Source of the DNA: Christensenella massiliensis
GTDB taxonomy: Bacteria; Bacillota; Clostridia; Christensenellales; Christensenellaceae
DNA length: 64,000 bases
Assembly: GCA_900155415.1 (NCBI GenBank)
Contig: LT700187.1
Span: forward strand, 806,001 to 870,000
Direction: 5' to 3'
Both the position numbers and the translations under genes were made by a program. The notes beneath the pieces are model-generated. The model had not been told where the DNA came from. It searched no databases and worked only from the letters and a program-made list of their open reading frames with translations. How positions within the stretch are numbered: position 1 is the first letter of the stretch; every line of letters begins with the position of its first letter. Below, in pieces: positions 17,700 through 27,900 of this stretch.

Positions 17700-19757
17700 T
17701 TACATAATGCCGCAGGCCGTAAACAGCATATCCAGCAGCTTGATCACGATGAACGGCGCGACTACGCCGCCGAGCCCGTAGACCAGTACGTTATGCGCAA
17801 GGATCGTTTTTGCCGGCTTCTCCCGGTATTTCACACCCTTGAGCGCCAGCGGTATCAGCGCCACGATGATCGCCGCATTATAGACGATCGCAGAGAGGAT
17901 CGCCGTCGTCGCGCTCGTTAGGCCCATGAAGTTCATGCCCTCGAGCTGCGGGAAGATGCTGGCGAACAGCACCGGTATGATCGCAAAATACTTTGCGATG
18001 TCGTTCGCGATAGAGAACGTCGTGAGCGAGCCGCGCGTCATCAGCAGCTGTTTGCCGATGCGTACGACGTCGATCAGCTTTGTGGGGCTGGAATCGAGGT
18101 CTACCATGTTGCCCGCTTCTTTCGCAGCCTGCGTGCCCGAGTTCATCGCCACCGCAACGTCTGCCTGCGCCAGCGCAGGCGCGTCGTTCGTGCCGTCGCC
18201 CGTCATGGCGACAAGGTGTCCTTCCGCCTGATATTTGCGGATCAGCTCCAGCTTTGCTTCCGGGGTCGCTTCCGCCATGAAGTCGTCCACGCCCGCTTCC
18301 GCAGCGATGGCCGCAGCCGTCGTCGGGTTATCGCCTGTGATCATGATGGTCTTGATGCCCATCTTACGCAGGTCCTCGAATTTCTCCTTGACCCCGTTCT
18401 TTACGATATCCTTCAGATAAATGACGCCCATTACTTGGCTGTTTTTGGCAACTACGAGCGGCGTACCGCCCTTTTCCGCAACCTGCCGCACCAGATCGGC
18501 GCAGTCCTGCGGATAGGAGCCGCCCTTGCTTTCTACGTATGCCTTGACCGCCTCGGCCGCGCCCTTGCGGATCTCGTCGCCGCCGAGATTGATGCCGCTC
18601 ATACGCGTCTTTGCCGAGAATTCGATGAATTCTGCGTTCGCCTTGGAAAGGTCGCGTCCGCGGATGTTGAAGCGTTCCTTCGCCAGCACCACGATGCTGC
18701 GTCCCTCCGCTGTTTCGTCCGCAATGGAGGAAAGCTGCGCTGCGTCGGCAAGCTCTTCCTCGGTTACGCCCTTTACCGGCAGGAATTCGCTTGCCTGACG
18801 GTTGCCGAGCGTGATGGTTCCCGTTTTGTCGAGGAGGAGGACGTCAACGTCGCCCGCCGCCTCGATCGCGCGGCCGCTCATTGCAAGCACGTTCGCCTGA
18901 TTCAGCCTGCTCATGCCCGCGATACCGATCGCAGAGAGCAGCGCGCCGATGGTGGTCGGCGCAAGGCAGACGATCAGGGCCACTACGTTCGTGAGGCTGA
19001 TCGCGTGTCCCGCTCCCTCGAGTTCGCTTACGAAGCTCGAGAACGGGAGCAGCGTCGCGCAGACGACCAGAAAGATGATCGTCAGCGTTACGAGGAGTAT
19101 CTGGAGGGCGATCTCGTTCGGCGTCTTTTTGCGCGCCGCACCCTCGACCATAGCAATCATCTTATCGAGGAAGCTCTCGCCCGCTTTCGCCGTCACCTTG
19201 ACGACCAGCCAGTCGGATACGACCGTGGTGCCGCCCGTAACAGCGCTCCTGTCGCCGCCCGATTCGCGGATGACCGGGGCCGATTCGCCCGTGATCGCGC
19301 TTTCGTCCACAGAGGCCACGCCCTCTATGACCTCGCCGTCCATGGGGATCTGCTCGTTTGCCTTAACGAGCACGATATCTCCCGGCTTTAAGTCTTTGGA
19401 CAGCACCTCCGTATATTCGGAATTCGGGTCCGCTGTTTTCAGCTTCTTTGCCACAACGTCGCGCCGCGCCTTTTTGAGGCTGTCTGCCTGCGCGCGTCCG
19501 CGTCCCTCGGCGACCGCCTCCGCGACGTTCGCGAAGAGCACCGTCGCCCACAGGATGATGGCGATCGTCAGCACATACCACGGCGCTTCCTCCTGCATCC
19601 CCGCAAACCCGAGGAAATACAGGACTGTTACGAAGATCGCGCCGATGTATACCACGAACATGACCGGATTTTTGATCTGCGTCCGCGGCGCCAGTTTTTT
19701 GAACGACTGGGCAAATGCGTCGCGCCCAATCGAATGATTTGTCTTTTTCTCTTTCAT
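17700..19757 (-). CDS. kdpB: K+-transporting P-type ATPase subunit KdpB
   Basis: 685 residues, standard for KdpB. P-type ATPase motifs: actuator TGES ([13 protein letters not shown]), phosphorylation motif [11 protein letters not shown] near residue 310, nucleotide-domain [13 protein letters not shown], and hinge [20 protein letters not shown]. It hydrolyses ATP to drive K+ transfer through KdpA. Starts 13 bases after kdpA ends. Confidence 0.97.
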   Translation of the reverse strand: MKEKKTNHSIGRDAFAQSFKKLAPRTQIKNPVMFVVYIGAIFVTVLYFLGFAGMQEEAPWYVLTIAIILWATVLFANVAEAVAEGRGRAQADSLKKARRDVVAKKLKTADPNSEYTEVLSKDLKPGDIVLVKANEQIPMDGEVIEGVASVDESAITGESAPVIRESGGDRSAVTGGTTVVSDWLVVKVTAKAGESFLDKMIAMVEGAARKKTPNEIALQILLVTLTIIFLVVCATLLPFSSFVSELEGAGHAISLTNVVALIVCLAPTTIGALLSAIGIAGMSRLNQANVLAMSGRAIEAAGDVDVLLLDKTGTITLGNRQASEFLPVKGVTEEELADAAQLSSIADETAEGRSIVVLAKERFNIRGRDLSKANAEFIEFSAKTRMSGINLGGDEIRKGAAEAVKAYVESKGGSYPQDCADLVRQVAEKGGTPLVVAKNSQVMGVIYLKDIVKNGVKEKFEDLRKMGIKTIMITGDNPTTAAAIAAEAGVDDFMAEATPEAKLELIRKYQAEGHLVAMTGDGTNDAPALAQADVAVAMNSGTQAAKEAGNMVDLDSSPTKLIDVVRIGKQLLMTRGSLTTFSIANDIAKYFAIIPVLFASIFPQLEGMNFMGLTSATTAILSAIVYNAAIIVALIPLALKGVKYREKPAKTILAHNVLVYGLGGVVAPFIVIKLLDMLFTACGIM

Positions 19758-19770
19758 CGTCTCAACTCTC

Positions 19771-21462
19771 CTATCCTAACGTCGGCAGCGTCTTGAAGAA
19801 CTCTGCGATCGGTCCGAGTGCCAGCGCCGGCAGGAACGTGAGCGCGCCTACCACGATCACAATGAGGAGCAAAAGCACAATGAACATTGCATTCGTAGTG
19901 GAGAGCGTACCGCTCGATGCCGGGACAAGCTTCTTCTTCGCAAGGTTTCCGCCAAGGAAGATCACCGCTACCATCGGGATGAACCGAACAAGCAGCATGA
20001 CCGTGCCGATCCCCATATTGCTGTATACTGTGTTCGCATTGAAGCCTGCGAACGCACTGCCGTTGTTGCCCGCGCCGGATGTATAGGCGTAAAGCAATTC
20101 AGAATATGCATGCGCGCCTGTGTTCGTAAAGTCGTCCGTGATCGTCGGCACGAAAGTCGAAAGCGCCGTGCCGAAGAGCAGGCAGAGCGGAGGCGTCAGA
20201 ATGACGAGGCACACCATTTTCATGTCGTACGCCTGTATCTTCTTGCCGAGATATTCCGGCGTACGCCCTACCATCAGGCCCGCGATGAACACGGTGAGGA
20301 TGGCGAACGCCAGCATTCCGTAAAGGCCGCAGCCTACGCCGCCGAATACGACCTCGCCGAGCATCATCAGGAACATCTGGATGCCGCCGGCAAGCGGTGT
20401 GTAGCTGTCGTGCATCGAGTTGACTGACCCGTTCGAGGCTGATGTCGTTGCCGTCGCCCACAGGGCCGATGTATCGACGCCGAGGCGCGCTTCCTTGCCC
20501 TCCATACTGCCGGACTGCGCAACGCCGTCAAACTGCGGCGCAGCCACATTTTCGCTCATCGTCATTCCAATGAGGGCCAGCAGGAAGATGACCAGCATAA
20601 CGATGAAGATCGCGCGTCCCTGCTTGGAATCCTTGACCGCCCGTCCGAACGAGAAGCACAGCGCCGCAGGAATGAGCAGCAGCGACAGGCATTCCACAAA
20701 GTTCGCAAAAGGCGTCGGGTTCTCGAGCGGCATCGCCGAGTTGACTCCGAAGAAGCCGCCGCCGTTCGTACCGAGCTGCTTGATGGCGACCTGACTTGCC
20801 GCCGGGCCCATCGGGATGATCTGCTCCGCACCCGATTCGAGCGTCGTCGCATGTACATAGGCGCTCAGGTTCTGGATCACGCCCTGCGAAACGAGCAGCA
20901 GCGTCACGATGATGGAAAGCGGGATCATCACATAGTAGGTCGCCTTTACGAGGTCGACCCAGAAATTTCCGATCGTCCTGCTCTCCTTGCGCTGGAAGCC
21001 GCGGATGAGCGCAAACAGCACTGCGCATCCGACCGCCGGGGACACGATGTTCTGCACCGTGAGGCCCGCCATCTGCGTGAGGTACGAAAGCGCCGATTCC
21101 CCGGAATATGCCTGCCAGTTCGTATTGGATACGAAGCTTGCCGTCGTATTATACGCAAGGTGCGCGCTCGTGCCCGGGATACCCTCCGGATTGAAGGGCA
21201 GATAGCCCTGCAGCATGTTCAGCGCGAACAGGATCGCAAATCCAAAAACGGAGAATGTGATCGCCGAGAGCGCGTACCGTCCGGCGGTCTGCTCTTCCTC
21301 CGGATTGATACGCATGACCTTATAGGTGAAGCGTTCGAGGGCCGCGATGGGCTTCCACGTAAGCTTCCCTGTCATTACCTTGTATATGTAGAGCCCGAGC
21401 GGTATTCCAATACCGATCAGGGCGATTACATATACGATGTCCTGAATCACTCCACTGCTCAT
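19771..21462 (-). CDS. kdpA: K+-transporting ATPase K+-channel subunit KdpA
   Basis: 563 residues, about ten membrane helices, superfamily of K+ transporters. The four pore loops include [28 protein letters not shown] and [14 protein letters not shown]. It selects and translocates K+. The start ATG overlaps the kdpF stop (ATGA). Together with kdpF, kdpB and kdpC it makes the full high-affinity pump. Confidence 0.97.
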   Translation of the reverse strand: MSSGVIQDIVYVIALIGIGIPLGLYIYKVMTGKLTWKPIAALERFTYKVMRINPEEEQTAGRYALSAITFSVFGFAILFALNMLQGYLPFNPEGIPGTSAHLAYNTTASFVSNTNWQAYSGESALSYLTQMAGLTVQNIVSPAVGCAVLFALIRGFQRKESRTIGNFWVDLVKATYYVMIPLSIIVTLLLVSQGVIQNLSAYVHATTLESGAEQIIPMGPAASQVAIKQLGTNGGGFFGVNSAMPLENPTPFANFVECLSLLLIPAALCFSFGRAVKDSKQGRAIFIVMLVIFLLALIGMTMSENVAAPQFDGVAQSGSMEGKEARLGVDTSALWATATTSASNGSVNSMHDSYTPLAGGIQMFLMMLGEVVFGGVGCGLYGMLAFAILTVFIAGLMVGRTPEYLGKKIQAYDMKMVCLVILTPPLCLLFGTALSTFVPTITDDFTNTGAHAYSELLYAYTSGAGNNGSAFAGFNANTVYSNMGIGTVMLLVRFIPMVAVIFLGGNLAKKKLVPASSGTLSTTNAMFIVLLLLIVIVVGALTFLPALALGPIAEFFKTLPTLG

Positions 21463-21548
21463 AGCTTCTCACCTTTGAATAAAACATAGAAAAGATAGCC
21501 GAGCATGGCGAGCATCATGATGCCCGCAACAACCATAACTGTTCCCAT
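21459..21548 (-). CDS. kdpF: KdpF, small membrane subunit
   Basis: 29 codons reading MGTVMVVAGIMMLAMLGYLF then YVLFKGEKL: one hydrophobic helix with a short basic tail, as expected for KdpF, the lipid-like stabiliser of KdpFABC. AAAGGAG lies 7 bases before the ATG at 21548, and the TGA overlaps the kdpA start. Position and length make the assignment firm despite the short sequence. Confidence 0.88.
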   Translation of the reverse strand: MGTVMVVAGIMMLAMLGYLFYVLFKGEKL

Positions 21549-21613
21549 AGTTTTATCTCCTTTTCCCTAAATTTTGTCACAGCATGATTATAAGTTGTTT
21601 GCCGTAAATGCGG

Positions 21614-21651
21614 TGTTAAGATGGGGAAACGGATGTTAAGATTGTGTTAAG
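21614..21651. promoter_or_regulatory. Direct repeats upstream of kdpF, candidate KdpE operator
   Basis: Three copies of TGTTAAG at 21614, 21634 and 21645, 20 and 11 bases apart, in the same orientation. Near-helical spacing is typical of OmpR-family regulators. A TATAAT for the kdp operon lies between them and kdpF on the minus strand, without a good -35, as expected for an activated promoter. Confidence 0.5.
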
Positions 21652-21694
21652 GCCGCATGCCCGTGCGCCCCGCGCCTGTCCATTCCAAAAGCGG

Positions 21695-21723
21695 TTGACA
21701 GCCTGTGAGCGTTCATGTATACT
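21695..21723 (+). promoter_or_regulatory. Promoter of the MarR-MATE operon
   Basis: TTGACA (21695-21700), 17-base spacer, TATACT (21718-21723). Near-consensus sigma-A promoter. Confidence 0.85.
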
Positions 21724-21728
21724 CAAAT

Positions 21729-21759
21729 AGTCCGATTTCATACATTATGATTTCGGACT
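21729..21759. promoter_or_regulatory. 31-bp palindrome, probable MarR operator
   Basis: AGTCCGA...TCATA / TATGA...TCGGACT, mismatched only around one A/T-rich step per arm. It covers the predicted transcription start, just upstream of the marR-type gene, so autorepression is likely. Confidence 0.7.
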
Positions 21760-21775
21760 GTTTGGAGGAAGCACT

Positions 21776-22225
21776 ATGTCGATCGAACTGCCGAAGGACG
21801 GCACCATAGAAGCATACCGGGCCGGTTTCAACGATCTCGACCGCATCTGGGCAAAGCTGCCCCGGGCCTGCGGCCTTTCCGCCGCAGAATATTGGTCCCT
21901 GCTCATGCTCCGCGAGGGGGCGCATACTCAGCATGAGATCAGCGAACGCCTCTTCATGAGCAAGCAGACGGTCAATTCCGCGTTCCGCCTGCTCGTAAAA
22001 AAGGGGCTTGTACGTCTTAAGCCGCAGGAGGGCAACCTGCGCGTAAAGCAGATCGTTTTTACCGATGCGGGCGAGCGGTTCGCAATGCGGTATATCGACG
22101 ATATGCTCGCGCTCGAGGAACGCGTCTGGATGGAGCTTCCCGAGGAGGAGCGCGCCGCACTCACGCGGCTCACCTATAAATTCAACGGCATGCTGGATGC
22201 GGAACTGAAAAAACGCTTTGAATAA
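21776..22225 (+). CDS. MarR-family transcriptional regulator
   Basis: 149 residues, typical MarR winged-helix dimer. HTH and wing: GAHTQHEISERLFMSKQTVN, RLLVKKGLVRLKPQE. MarR proteins usually repress efflux genes and release DNA on binding a phenolic or drug ligand. TTTGGAGG lies 9 bases before the ATG. Next gene on the same strand is a MATE exporter 72 bases on, so control of that pump is inferred. Confidence 0.9.
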   Translation: MSIELPKDGTIEAYRAGFNDLDRIWAKLPRACGLSAAEYWSLLMLREGAHTQHEISERLFMSKQTVNSAFRLLVKKGLVRLKPQEGNLRVKQIVFTDAGERFAMRYIDDMLALEERVWMELPEEERAALTRLTYKFNGMLDAELKKRFE

Positions 22226-22297
22226 AAAACATGTTCCCCGCACGCCCGGGCAGACTGTCCGGACGCTCTTTTTGCGGGACCGGAAAGGAATGCCCCA

Positions 22298-23629
22298 ATG
22301 AGGATCAAGCTATCCGACCATTTCACCTATAAACGGCTGCTCCGCTTTGTGCTCGCGCCTGTCCTGATGATGATCTTCACTTCTCTATACAGCGTTGTGG
22401 ACGGCTTTTTTGTCTCCAATTTCGCAGGCAAAACGCCCTTTGCCGCTGTGAACCTCATCATGCCCGTCATGATGGGGATCGGGACCATCGGCTTTATGAT
22501 CGGCACGGGCGGCAGCGCGCTCGTCTCCAAAACGCTGGGCGAGGGAAAGCACGGGCAGGCGAACCGCTATTTCTCCATGCTCGTCTATACGGCCCTCATT
22601 GTCGGCGCGCTCTTTTCTGCGGCAGGTTTTATTTTTATCCGCCCCATTTCGGAGGCGCTCGGCGCAACGGGAGAGCTTCTGGAAAACTGCGTGGCGTACG
22701 GAAGCATCCTGTTCCTCTCCATGCCCGCCTTTATCCTTCAATACGTGTTCCACAGCTTTTTTATCACCGCGGAAAAGCCGGGGCTCAGCCTTCGGGTGTC
22801 CCTTGCCGCCGGACTGACGAACATGGCGCTCGATTACCTGTTCGTCGCGGTGCTTGGCTGGGGCATCGAGGGCGCGGCCATCGCCACCGCCATCGGCGAG
22901 GTGATCGGCGGTGTGGTCCCCATCCTCTATTTCTCCCGGAAAAACAACAGCCTGCTGCGCCTCACCCGCGCCCGCTTCGAGGCTCGTCCTTTGCTGCGCG
23001 CCTGTGCCAACGGCGCTTCCGAGATGGTCACGAACCTTTCCATGTCTGTCGTGAACATTCTCTATAACTTCCAGCTGATGCGGCTCGCGGGGGAAAACGG
23101 CGTCGCCGCCTACGGAGTCGTGATGTACGTCAACTTCATATTCATGGCGATCTTTCTCGGCTATTCCATCGGCAGCGCGCCCATCGTCGGCTATCATTAC
23201 GGCGCGCAGAATCATGCCGAGCTGAAAAACCTGTTCAAAAAGAGCCTGACGCTCGTCGTGGGAGCGGGGCTCGTCCTTACGGCCGTAGCAGAGCTTTTTG
23301 CCGGGGTTCTCGTGGGTATCTTCGTCCGGTATGACCCTGAGCTGTACGCGATGACCACCCACGGGTTCCGGCTGTATGCCCTCGCCTTTCTCATGATGGG
23401 CATCAATGTTTGGGGCTCGGCGTTCTTTACGGCGCTCAATAACGGCGCGGTCTCCGCCGCGATCTCCTTTCTGCGCACGCTCGTATTTCAGATCGCCGCC
23501 GTGCTGCTCCTGCCGCTCTTGCTTGGGATAAACGGGATATGGCTTGCGGTCGTTGTTGCGGAGGGGCTCGCCCTGCTCGTTACCATCGCGTTCTTTGCAG
23601 CGCAAAGGAAGCGGTATCATTACGCATAA
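22298..23629 (+). CDS. MATE-family multidrug efflux transporter
   Basis: 443 residues, about twelve membrane helices in two bundles. Landmarks: MMIFTSLYSVVDGFFVSNF near the N-terminus, GIGTIGFMIGTGGSALVSKT, and the second-half equivalent IFLGYSIGSAPIVGYHYGAQ. It exports drugs or metabolites in exchange for Na+ or H+. Start follows GGAAAGGAATGCCCCA. Cotranscribed with the MarR gene. Confidence 0.92.
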   Translation: MRIKLSDHFTYKRLLRFVLAPVLMMIFTSLYSVVDGFFVSNFAGKTPFAAVNLIMPVMMGIGTIGFMIGTGGSALVSKTLGEGKHGQANRYFSMLVYTALIVGALFSAAGFIFIRPISEALGATGELLENCVAYGSILFLSMPAFILQYVFHSFFITAEKPGLSLRVSLAAGLTNMALDYLFVAVLGWGIEGAAIATAIGEVIGGVVPILYFSRKNNSLLRLTRARFEARPLLRACANGASEMVTNLSMSVVNILYNFQLMRLAGENGVAAYGVVMYVNFIFMAIFLGYSIGSAPIVGYHYGAQNHAELKNLFKKSLTLVVGAGLVLTAVAELFAGVLVGIFVRYDPELYAMTTHGFRLYALAFLMMGINVWGSAFFTALNNGAVSAAISFLRTLVFQIAAVLLLPLLLGINGIWLAVVVAEGLALLVTIAFFAAQRKRYHYA

Positions 23630-23661
23630 AGTTCCCGGCTGTGCCGGAGCGTGATAGAAAA

Positions 23662-23687
23662 GGGATAGCGTACCAGTACGCTATCCC
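23662..23687. terminator. Bidirectional terminator, MATE / flavodoxin genes
   Basis: Perfect 12-bp stem GGGATAGCGTAC/GTACGCTATCCC. Minus strand continues TTTTCT; plus strand TCTATTTTC. It overlaps the stop codon of the convergent gene. Confidence 0.8.
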
Positions 23688-24286
23688 TCTATTTTCATCG
23701 TCTGCATTTCTTCTTTGGTGACATGGTTTTTTGCGCCGTATGCCTCCCAGAATTTTGAGGAAGCTCTGACGAACATTCTCTTGGTGAGCGGCATACGCGC
23801 TTTAAACAATCCGTTCCCGCCCCTCTCCACCGCTTTTGCGAATTTTTTGAGCCCGCGCTTTACCACCGGTACGAACGGCGTATCGAGGATCGCTTCCCCT
23901 GATCCGATACACAGCGCCGCGCCGAACGGAAATCCGTTTTTCCTGCAAAAAAAGCGTATCATCTCCACCGCGGTATCATTTTGCTCCGGTTCAAGGAACC
24001 CGCAGTTTATCAGCACATGAACCGCCGGCTTTTTCTCCGCCTCATACGTCTCGAGTTCCTTTAAAAAATACATCAGCGTTACCGGCAGACCGTCTGCATA
24101 CAGCGGAAAAACGAACAAAATACCGTCATACTGCCCCAGCCTTTTGCAAATCTCCCGGTGCCGTTTCTCCGTCACGTTATATTCGTCCGTTCCGCTGCTC
24201 AGATATTCCTTGAGCAATGCGGCATACCGCTTTGAATTTGACCGCGGCGCGCGCGGGCTACCGTTTACGATCAGCAGCTTTCCCAT
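23681..24286 (-). CDS. Flavodoxin-like NADPH-dependent FMN reductase family protein
   Basis: 201 residues from the ATG at 24286 (GGGGAGG 7 bases upstream). The FMN phosphate loop is IVNGSPRAPRSNSKR at the N-terminus, with the flavodoxin-fold segment GILFVFPLYADGLPVTLM at about 60. Probably an FMN-dependent oxidoreductase; the substrate is unknown. It overlaps the upstream flavodoxin-like gene by 16 bases, so both are translated together and may form a pair. Confidence 0.8.
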   Translation of the reverse strand: MGKLLIVNGSPRAPRSNSKRYAALLKEYLSSGTDEYNVTEKRHREICKRLGQYDGILFVFPLYADGLPVTLMYFLKELETYEAEKKPAVHVLINCGFLEPEQNDTAVEMIRFFCRKNGFPFGAALCIGSGEAILDTPFVPVVKRGLKKFAKAVERGGNGLFKARMPLTKRMFVRASSKFWEAYGAKNHVTKEEMQTMKIEG

Positions 24287-24786
24287 TTTTGTACCTCCCC
24301 GCAGACCGCACCGTCCACCTCTTCCTCCGTCACAAAGCGCACGTTCCATTTTCGGAAAGACATATTATGCGCATTCCTGCCGACCAGCCTGCGGAACAGC
24401 TCCTTTTCATCCTCACAGATATCCCCATAGGCAATGATGACCGCCTCCTTTTCCACCACGTCTCTCTGGACGTGATGCGTCTCTCCGCCGTGTATACGGA
24501 TAAACGCCTGCTGAACGGGTATCGCGCGTTCGAGCATCGTTTTCATGGGAATATCATACGAACCGCAGTAAAGCCGGCTGACATAAAGCACCCGTCTGCT
24601 CTGTGCAATCAGCGGATATACCCTGACCGCATCGTCGCGTATCACGCACCTGCCCGGCGTCTTTACCCAGCAGCCGAAGCAGCCCGTACAATTTGCGGGC
24701 TTCAGCTCCGAAAGGTCGATATACCGGTCCTCTCCATTTTCGGGGAGACGCACGGAAAGCGCCCTGTCGCTCAGTAAAAGATTCAT
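24271..24786 (-). CDS. Flavodoxin-family protein with Cys-rich motif
   Basis: 171 residues. It resembles NADPH-dependent FMN reductase/flavodoxin-fold proteins with a CxxCxxC segment (NCTGCFGCWVKTPGRCVIRDD) near residue 33, typical of iron-sulfur-flavoprotein relatives, followed by VLYVSRLYCGSYDIPMKTML. The N-terminal FMN loop is short and not canonical (MNLLLSDRALSVRLPENGED). Function unknown; coupled with the following flavodoxin-like gene. Confidence 0.7.
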   Translation of the reverse strand: MNLLLSDRALSVRLPENGEDRYIDLSELKPANCTGCFGCWVKTPGRCVIRDDAVRVYPLIAQSRRVLYVSRLYCGSYDIPMKTMLERAIPVQQAFIRIHGGETHHVQRDVVEKEAVIIAYGDICEDEKELFRRLVGRNAHNMSFRKWNVRFVTEEEVDGAVCGEVQKWESC

Positions 24787-24867
24787 ACCGTTCTCCTTTT
24801 CCTTTTTCTATTAATATAGAATATCCGGTTTTATGCATATTCTATCATAATTTTAAAAGGCTGCCAA

Positions 24868-24899
24868 AAAAGGCGTCCGCCGCTTGGCAAACGCCTTTT
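24868..24899 (-). terminator. Terminator of purL
   Basis: Stem AAAAGGCGT/ACGCCTTTT. Minus strand continues TTTTTTGG directly after the hairpin. Confidence 0.8.
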
Positions 24900-24911
24900 C
24901 TCCCGCTCTCT

Positions 24912-27900
24912 TTACCGGAAATATTTTACGCCGCTCTCGAAAATTTTCTGGTCGTAATCGCCGGGAACGTTTTTGGCGATATGCAGCCCGGCGCGTTCCG
25001 AGTGGCCCATTTTCCCGAGCACCCTGCCGTCCGGGCTCATAATGCCCTCCACCGCCGCCATCGACCCGTTGGGGTTGAAGGGCATATCCATCGTGGGATT
25101 TCCGTCCATATCCACATACTGCGTGGCGACCTGACCGTTCCTGAAAAGCTCCCCAAGCTCCTTTTCCGACGCCACGAACCGCCCCTCGCCGTGCGATACC
25201 GCAACCGAATGCAGCTCGCCCGGCTCGGAAAGCATGAGCCACGGGGAATTGGCGCTGGTGACGCGCGTGCGCACGATGCACGAAACGTGCCGTCCGATGT
25301 TGTTATAGGTCAGCGTGGGCGAATCCTCCCGCATTTCGCGTATCTCGCCGTATGGTACGAGGCCGAGCTTGACGAGCGCCTGAAATCCGTTGCAGATGCC
25401 GAGCATCAGTCCGTCGCGGTTCTTAAGAAGATCGTGCGTCGCGTCCTTGATACGGCCGGAACGGAATGTCGTCGCAATGAATTTTCCGCTTCCATCCGGC
25501 TCGTCGCCGCCCGAAAAACCGCCGGGCAGCATGATCATCTGCGCATTCGCGATCTCGCTGGCGAGCAGCTTCGCGCTTTCTTCGATCATCAGCGGCGAAA
25601 GGTTGCGCATAACGACCACGCTTGCGATCGCGCCTGCCTTTTCAAAGGCCTTTGCCGTATCATATTCACAGTTCGTGCCCGGGAACACCGGGATCACGAC
25701 GCGCGGGACCGCCGTTTTATATTTGCTGATAAAGATATTCTTTTTCTGACAGACGGGCGTATCCACCCGGCCGCTGTCCGCCGTTTTGGTGGGGAATACC
25801 GGCTCGAGCGTGCCGGTATAGGCCTCGAGCGCACGGGAGAGCGGAATGCTTTCGCCCAGCGCTTCGATGAACGGCTCCTCACGTATCTCGCCCACAAGGG
25901 TGAAATCCGCGTCGGCGATATCCGCCGCCTCTACGAGCACTGCGCCGTACGCCTTGCATGTGAGCCCCGAAAGCTCCTGCGGGAACAGCTTCACGCCAAG
26001 CCCGTTCCCGAACGCGCATTTTGCCGCGCCCGCGAGCATGCCCCCCCGTTCTACCGCATACGCGGAAAGCACCGCCCTATCCTCTATCATCTTATGCAGC
26101 TTACCGTATTTCCGCTTCGCGTCCTCGAAATCCGGCAGGCCGTCCTGATCGCGCACGATATCCAGCAAATACAGCTTGCTGCCCGCTTTCTTGAATTCGG
26201 GCGTAATGACGTTCGCCGCGAGGACGGGCGCCACGCAGAACGAGCACAGCGTGGGCGGAACGTCGATATCCCTGAATGTGCCGCTCATGGAATCCTTGCC
26301 GCCGATGGCCGCGACGCCAAGCTCCTTTTGCGCATGATAAGCGCCGAGCAGCGCCGCGAGCGGCTTGCCCCAGCGTTCGGGCTCGCCCGTCATGCGCTCG
26401 AAATATTCCTGCAGGGTCAGCCACGAATCGCCGACCGCGCCGCCCGCCGCCACGAGCTTCGCCTCCGACAGCAGAATGGCGTATACCGCGCCGAGGAACG
26501 GGCTTTTTTCCATCAAATAGGGGTCCATGCCATAGCTCATCAGCGTAGCCGTTTTACTGTCCGTATCCTGTACGGGGATCTTCGCGCACATCGCCTGCAC
26601 GGGCGTCATCTGGTTTTTCCCGCCGAGCGGCATCGTCACGCTGCCCGCGCCGATGCTGCCGTCGAACATTTCCACAAGTCCCTTTTGAGAGCAAATATTG
26701 AGGTCGGCAAGCAGGGACAGCAGCGTTTTTTCCGCCGTATCCTCCGTTTTTTCCGCAAACAGGTTTTCCGCGCCTGCCTGTTCGACCCGCGCCGCCGCAT
26801 GCTGCGTCGCGCCGTTGGAATTCAAAAAGTCGCGGGTGATATCCACGATGGTCTTGCCGTTCCACATAAGGCGCATACGGCCCTCGTCCGTCACCCGCGC
26901 GACGATCGTCGCCTCGAGGTTCTCATCCTCCGCCATTTTGAGCACCGCGTCCGCATCCTGCGGGCGTATCACCACCGCCATGCGCTCCTGCGACTCGGAG
27001 ATCGCGAGCTCCGTCCCGTCCAGCCCCTCATATTTCTTCGGGACCGCGTCGAGGTCGATATCCAGCCCGTCCGCAAGCTCGCCGATGGCAACGCACACGC
27101 CGCCCGCGCCGAAATCGTTGCAGCGCTTGACGAGCTTTGAAAAGGCTCCGTTGCGGAACAATCTTTGCAGCTTGCGCTCGGTGAGCGGGTTGCCCTTCTG
27201 TACCTCCGCACCGCACTGCTCGATGGAGGTCTCGTCGTGCGCCTTGGAGGAGCCCGTCGCCCCGCCGCAGCCGTCGCGCCCCGTGCGTCCGCCGATGAGC
27301 ACCACAAGGTCTCCCTCCGACGGCTCGTAGCGCTTCACCTGCTCTGCCGGAGCCGCCGCGATGACCGCCCCGATCTCGAGGCGCTTCGCCTTATAGCCCT
27401 CATGATAGACCTCCTCCACAAGGCCTGTCGCAAGGCCGATCTGGTTGCCGTAGGAGGAATAGCCGTGCGCCGCTTCGCGCGTGATCTTGCGCTGCGGCAG
27501 CTTATATTCCATCGTGTCCGCAAGGCTCTCGCGCGGGTCCGCGCTGCCCGTCACGCGCATCGCCTGATAGACGTACGACCGCCCCGAAAGCGGGTCGCGG
27601 ATCGCCCCGCCGAGGCAGGTCGCCGCGCCGCCGAACGGCTCGATCTCCGTCGGGTGGTTATGCGTTTCATTCTTGAACATGATGAGGTAATCGCGTTCCC
27701 CATCGTAGGTCTGTATCTTATGTCGGATCGAGCAGGCGTTGATCTCCTCGGATTCGTCCATATTCGCAAGCTTTCCCGCGCGCTTCGCTTCCTTTACATA
27801 GATTGTCGCAAGGTCCATCAGGCACACGTCCTTTTTGCTGCCTAATTTCCTGCGCGTATCGATGTAATCCTCATAGACCCGCTGCGCCGCCTTGGAAAGC

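Noticed and set aside
18216-19391. 391-codon plus-strand frame
   Set aside because: Antisense shadow of kdpB.
22385-23620. 411-codon minus-strand frame
   Set aside because: Antisense shadow of the MATE gene; charged, low-complexity translation.
24693-27140. 815-codon open frame on the plus strand opposite purL
   Set aside because: Antisense to a complete conserved enzyme; composition is Arg/His-rich, as expected from GC-rich codons read backwards. No ribosome binding site.
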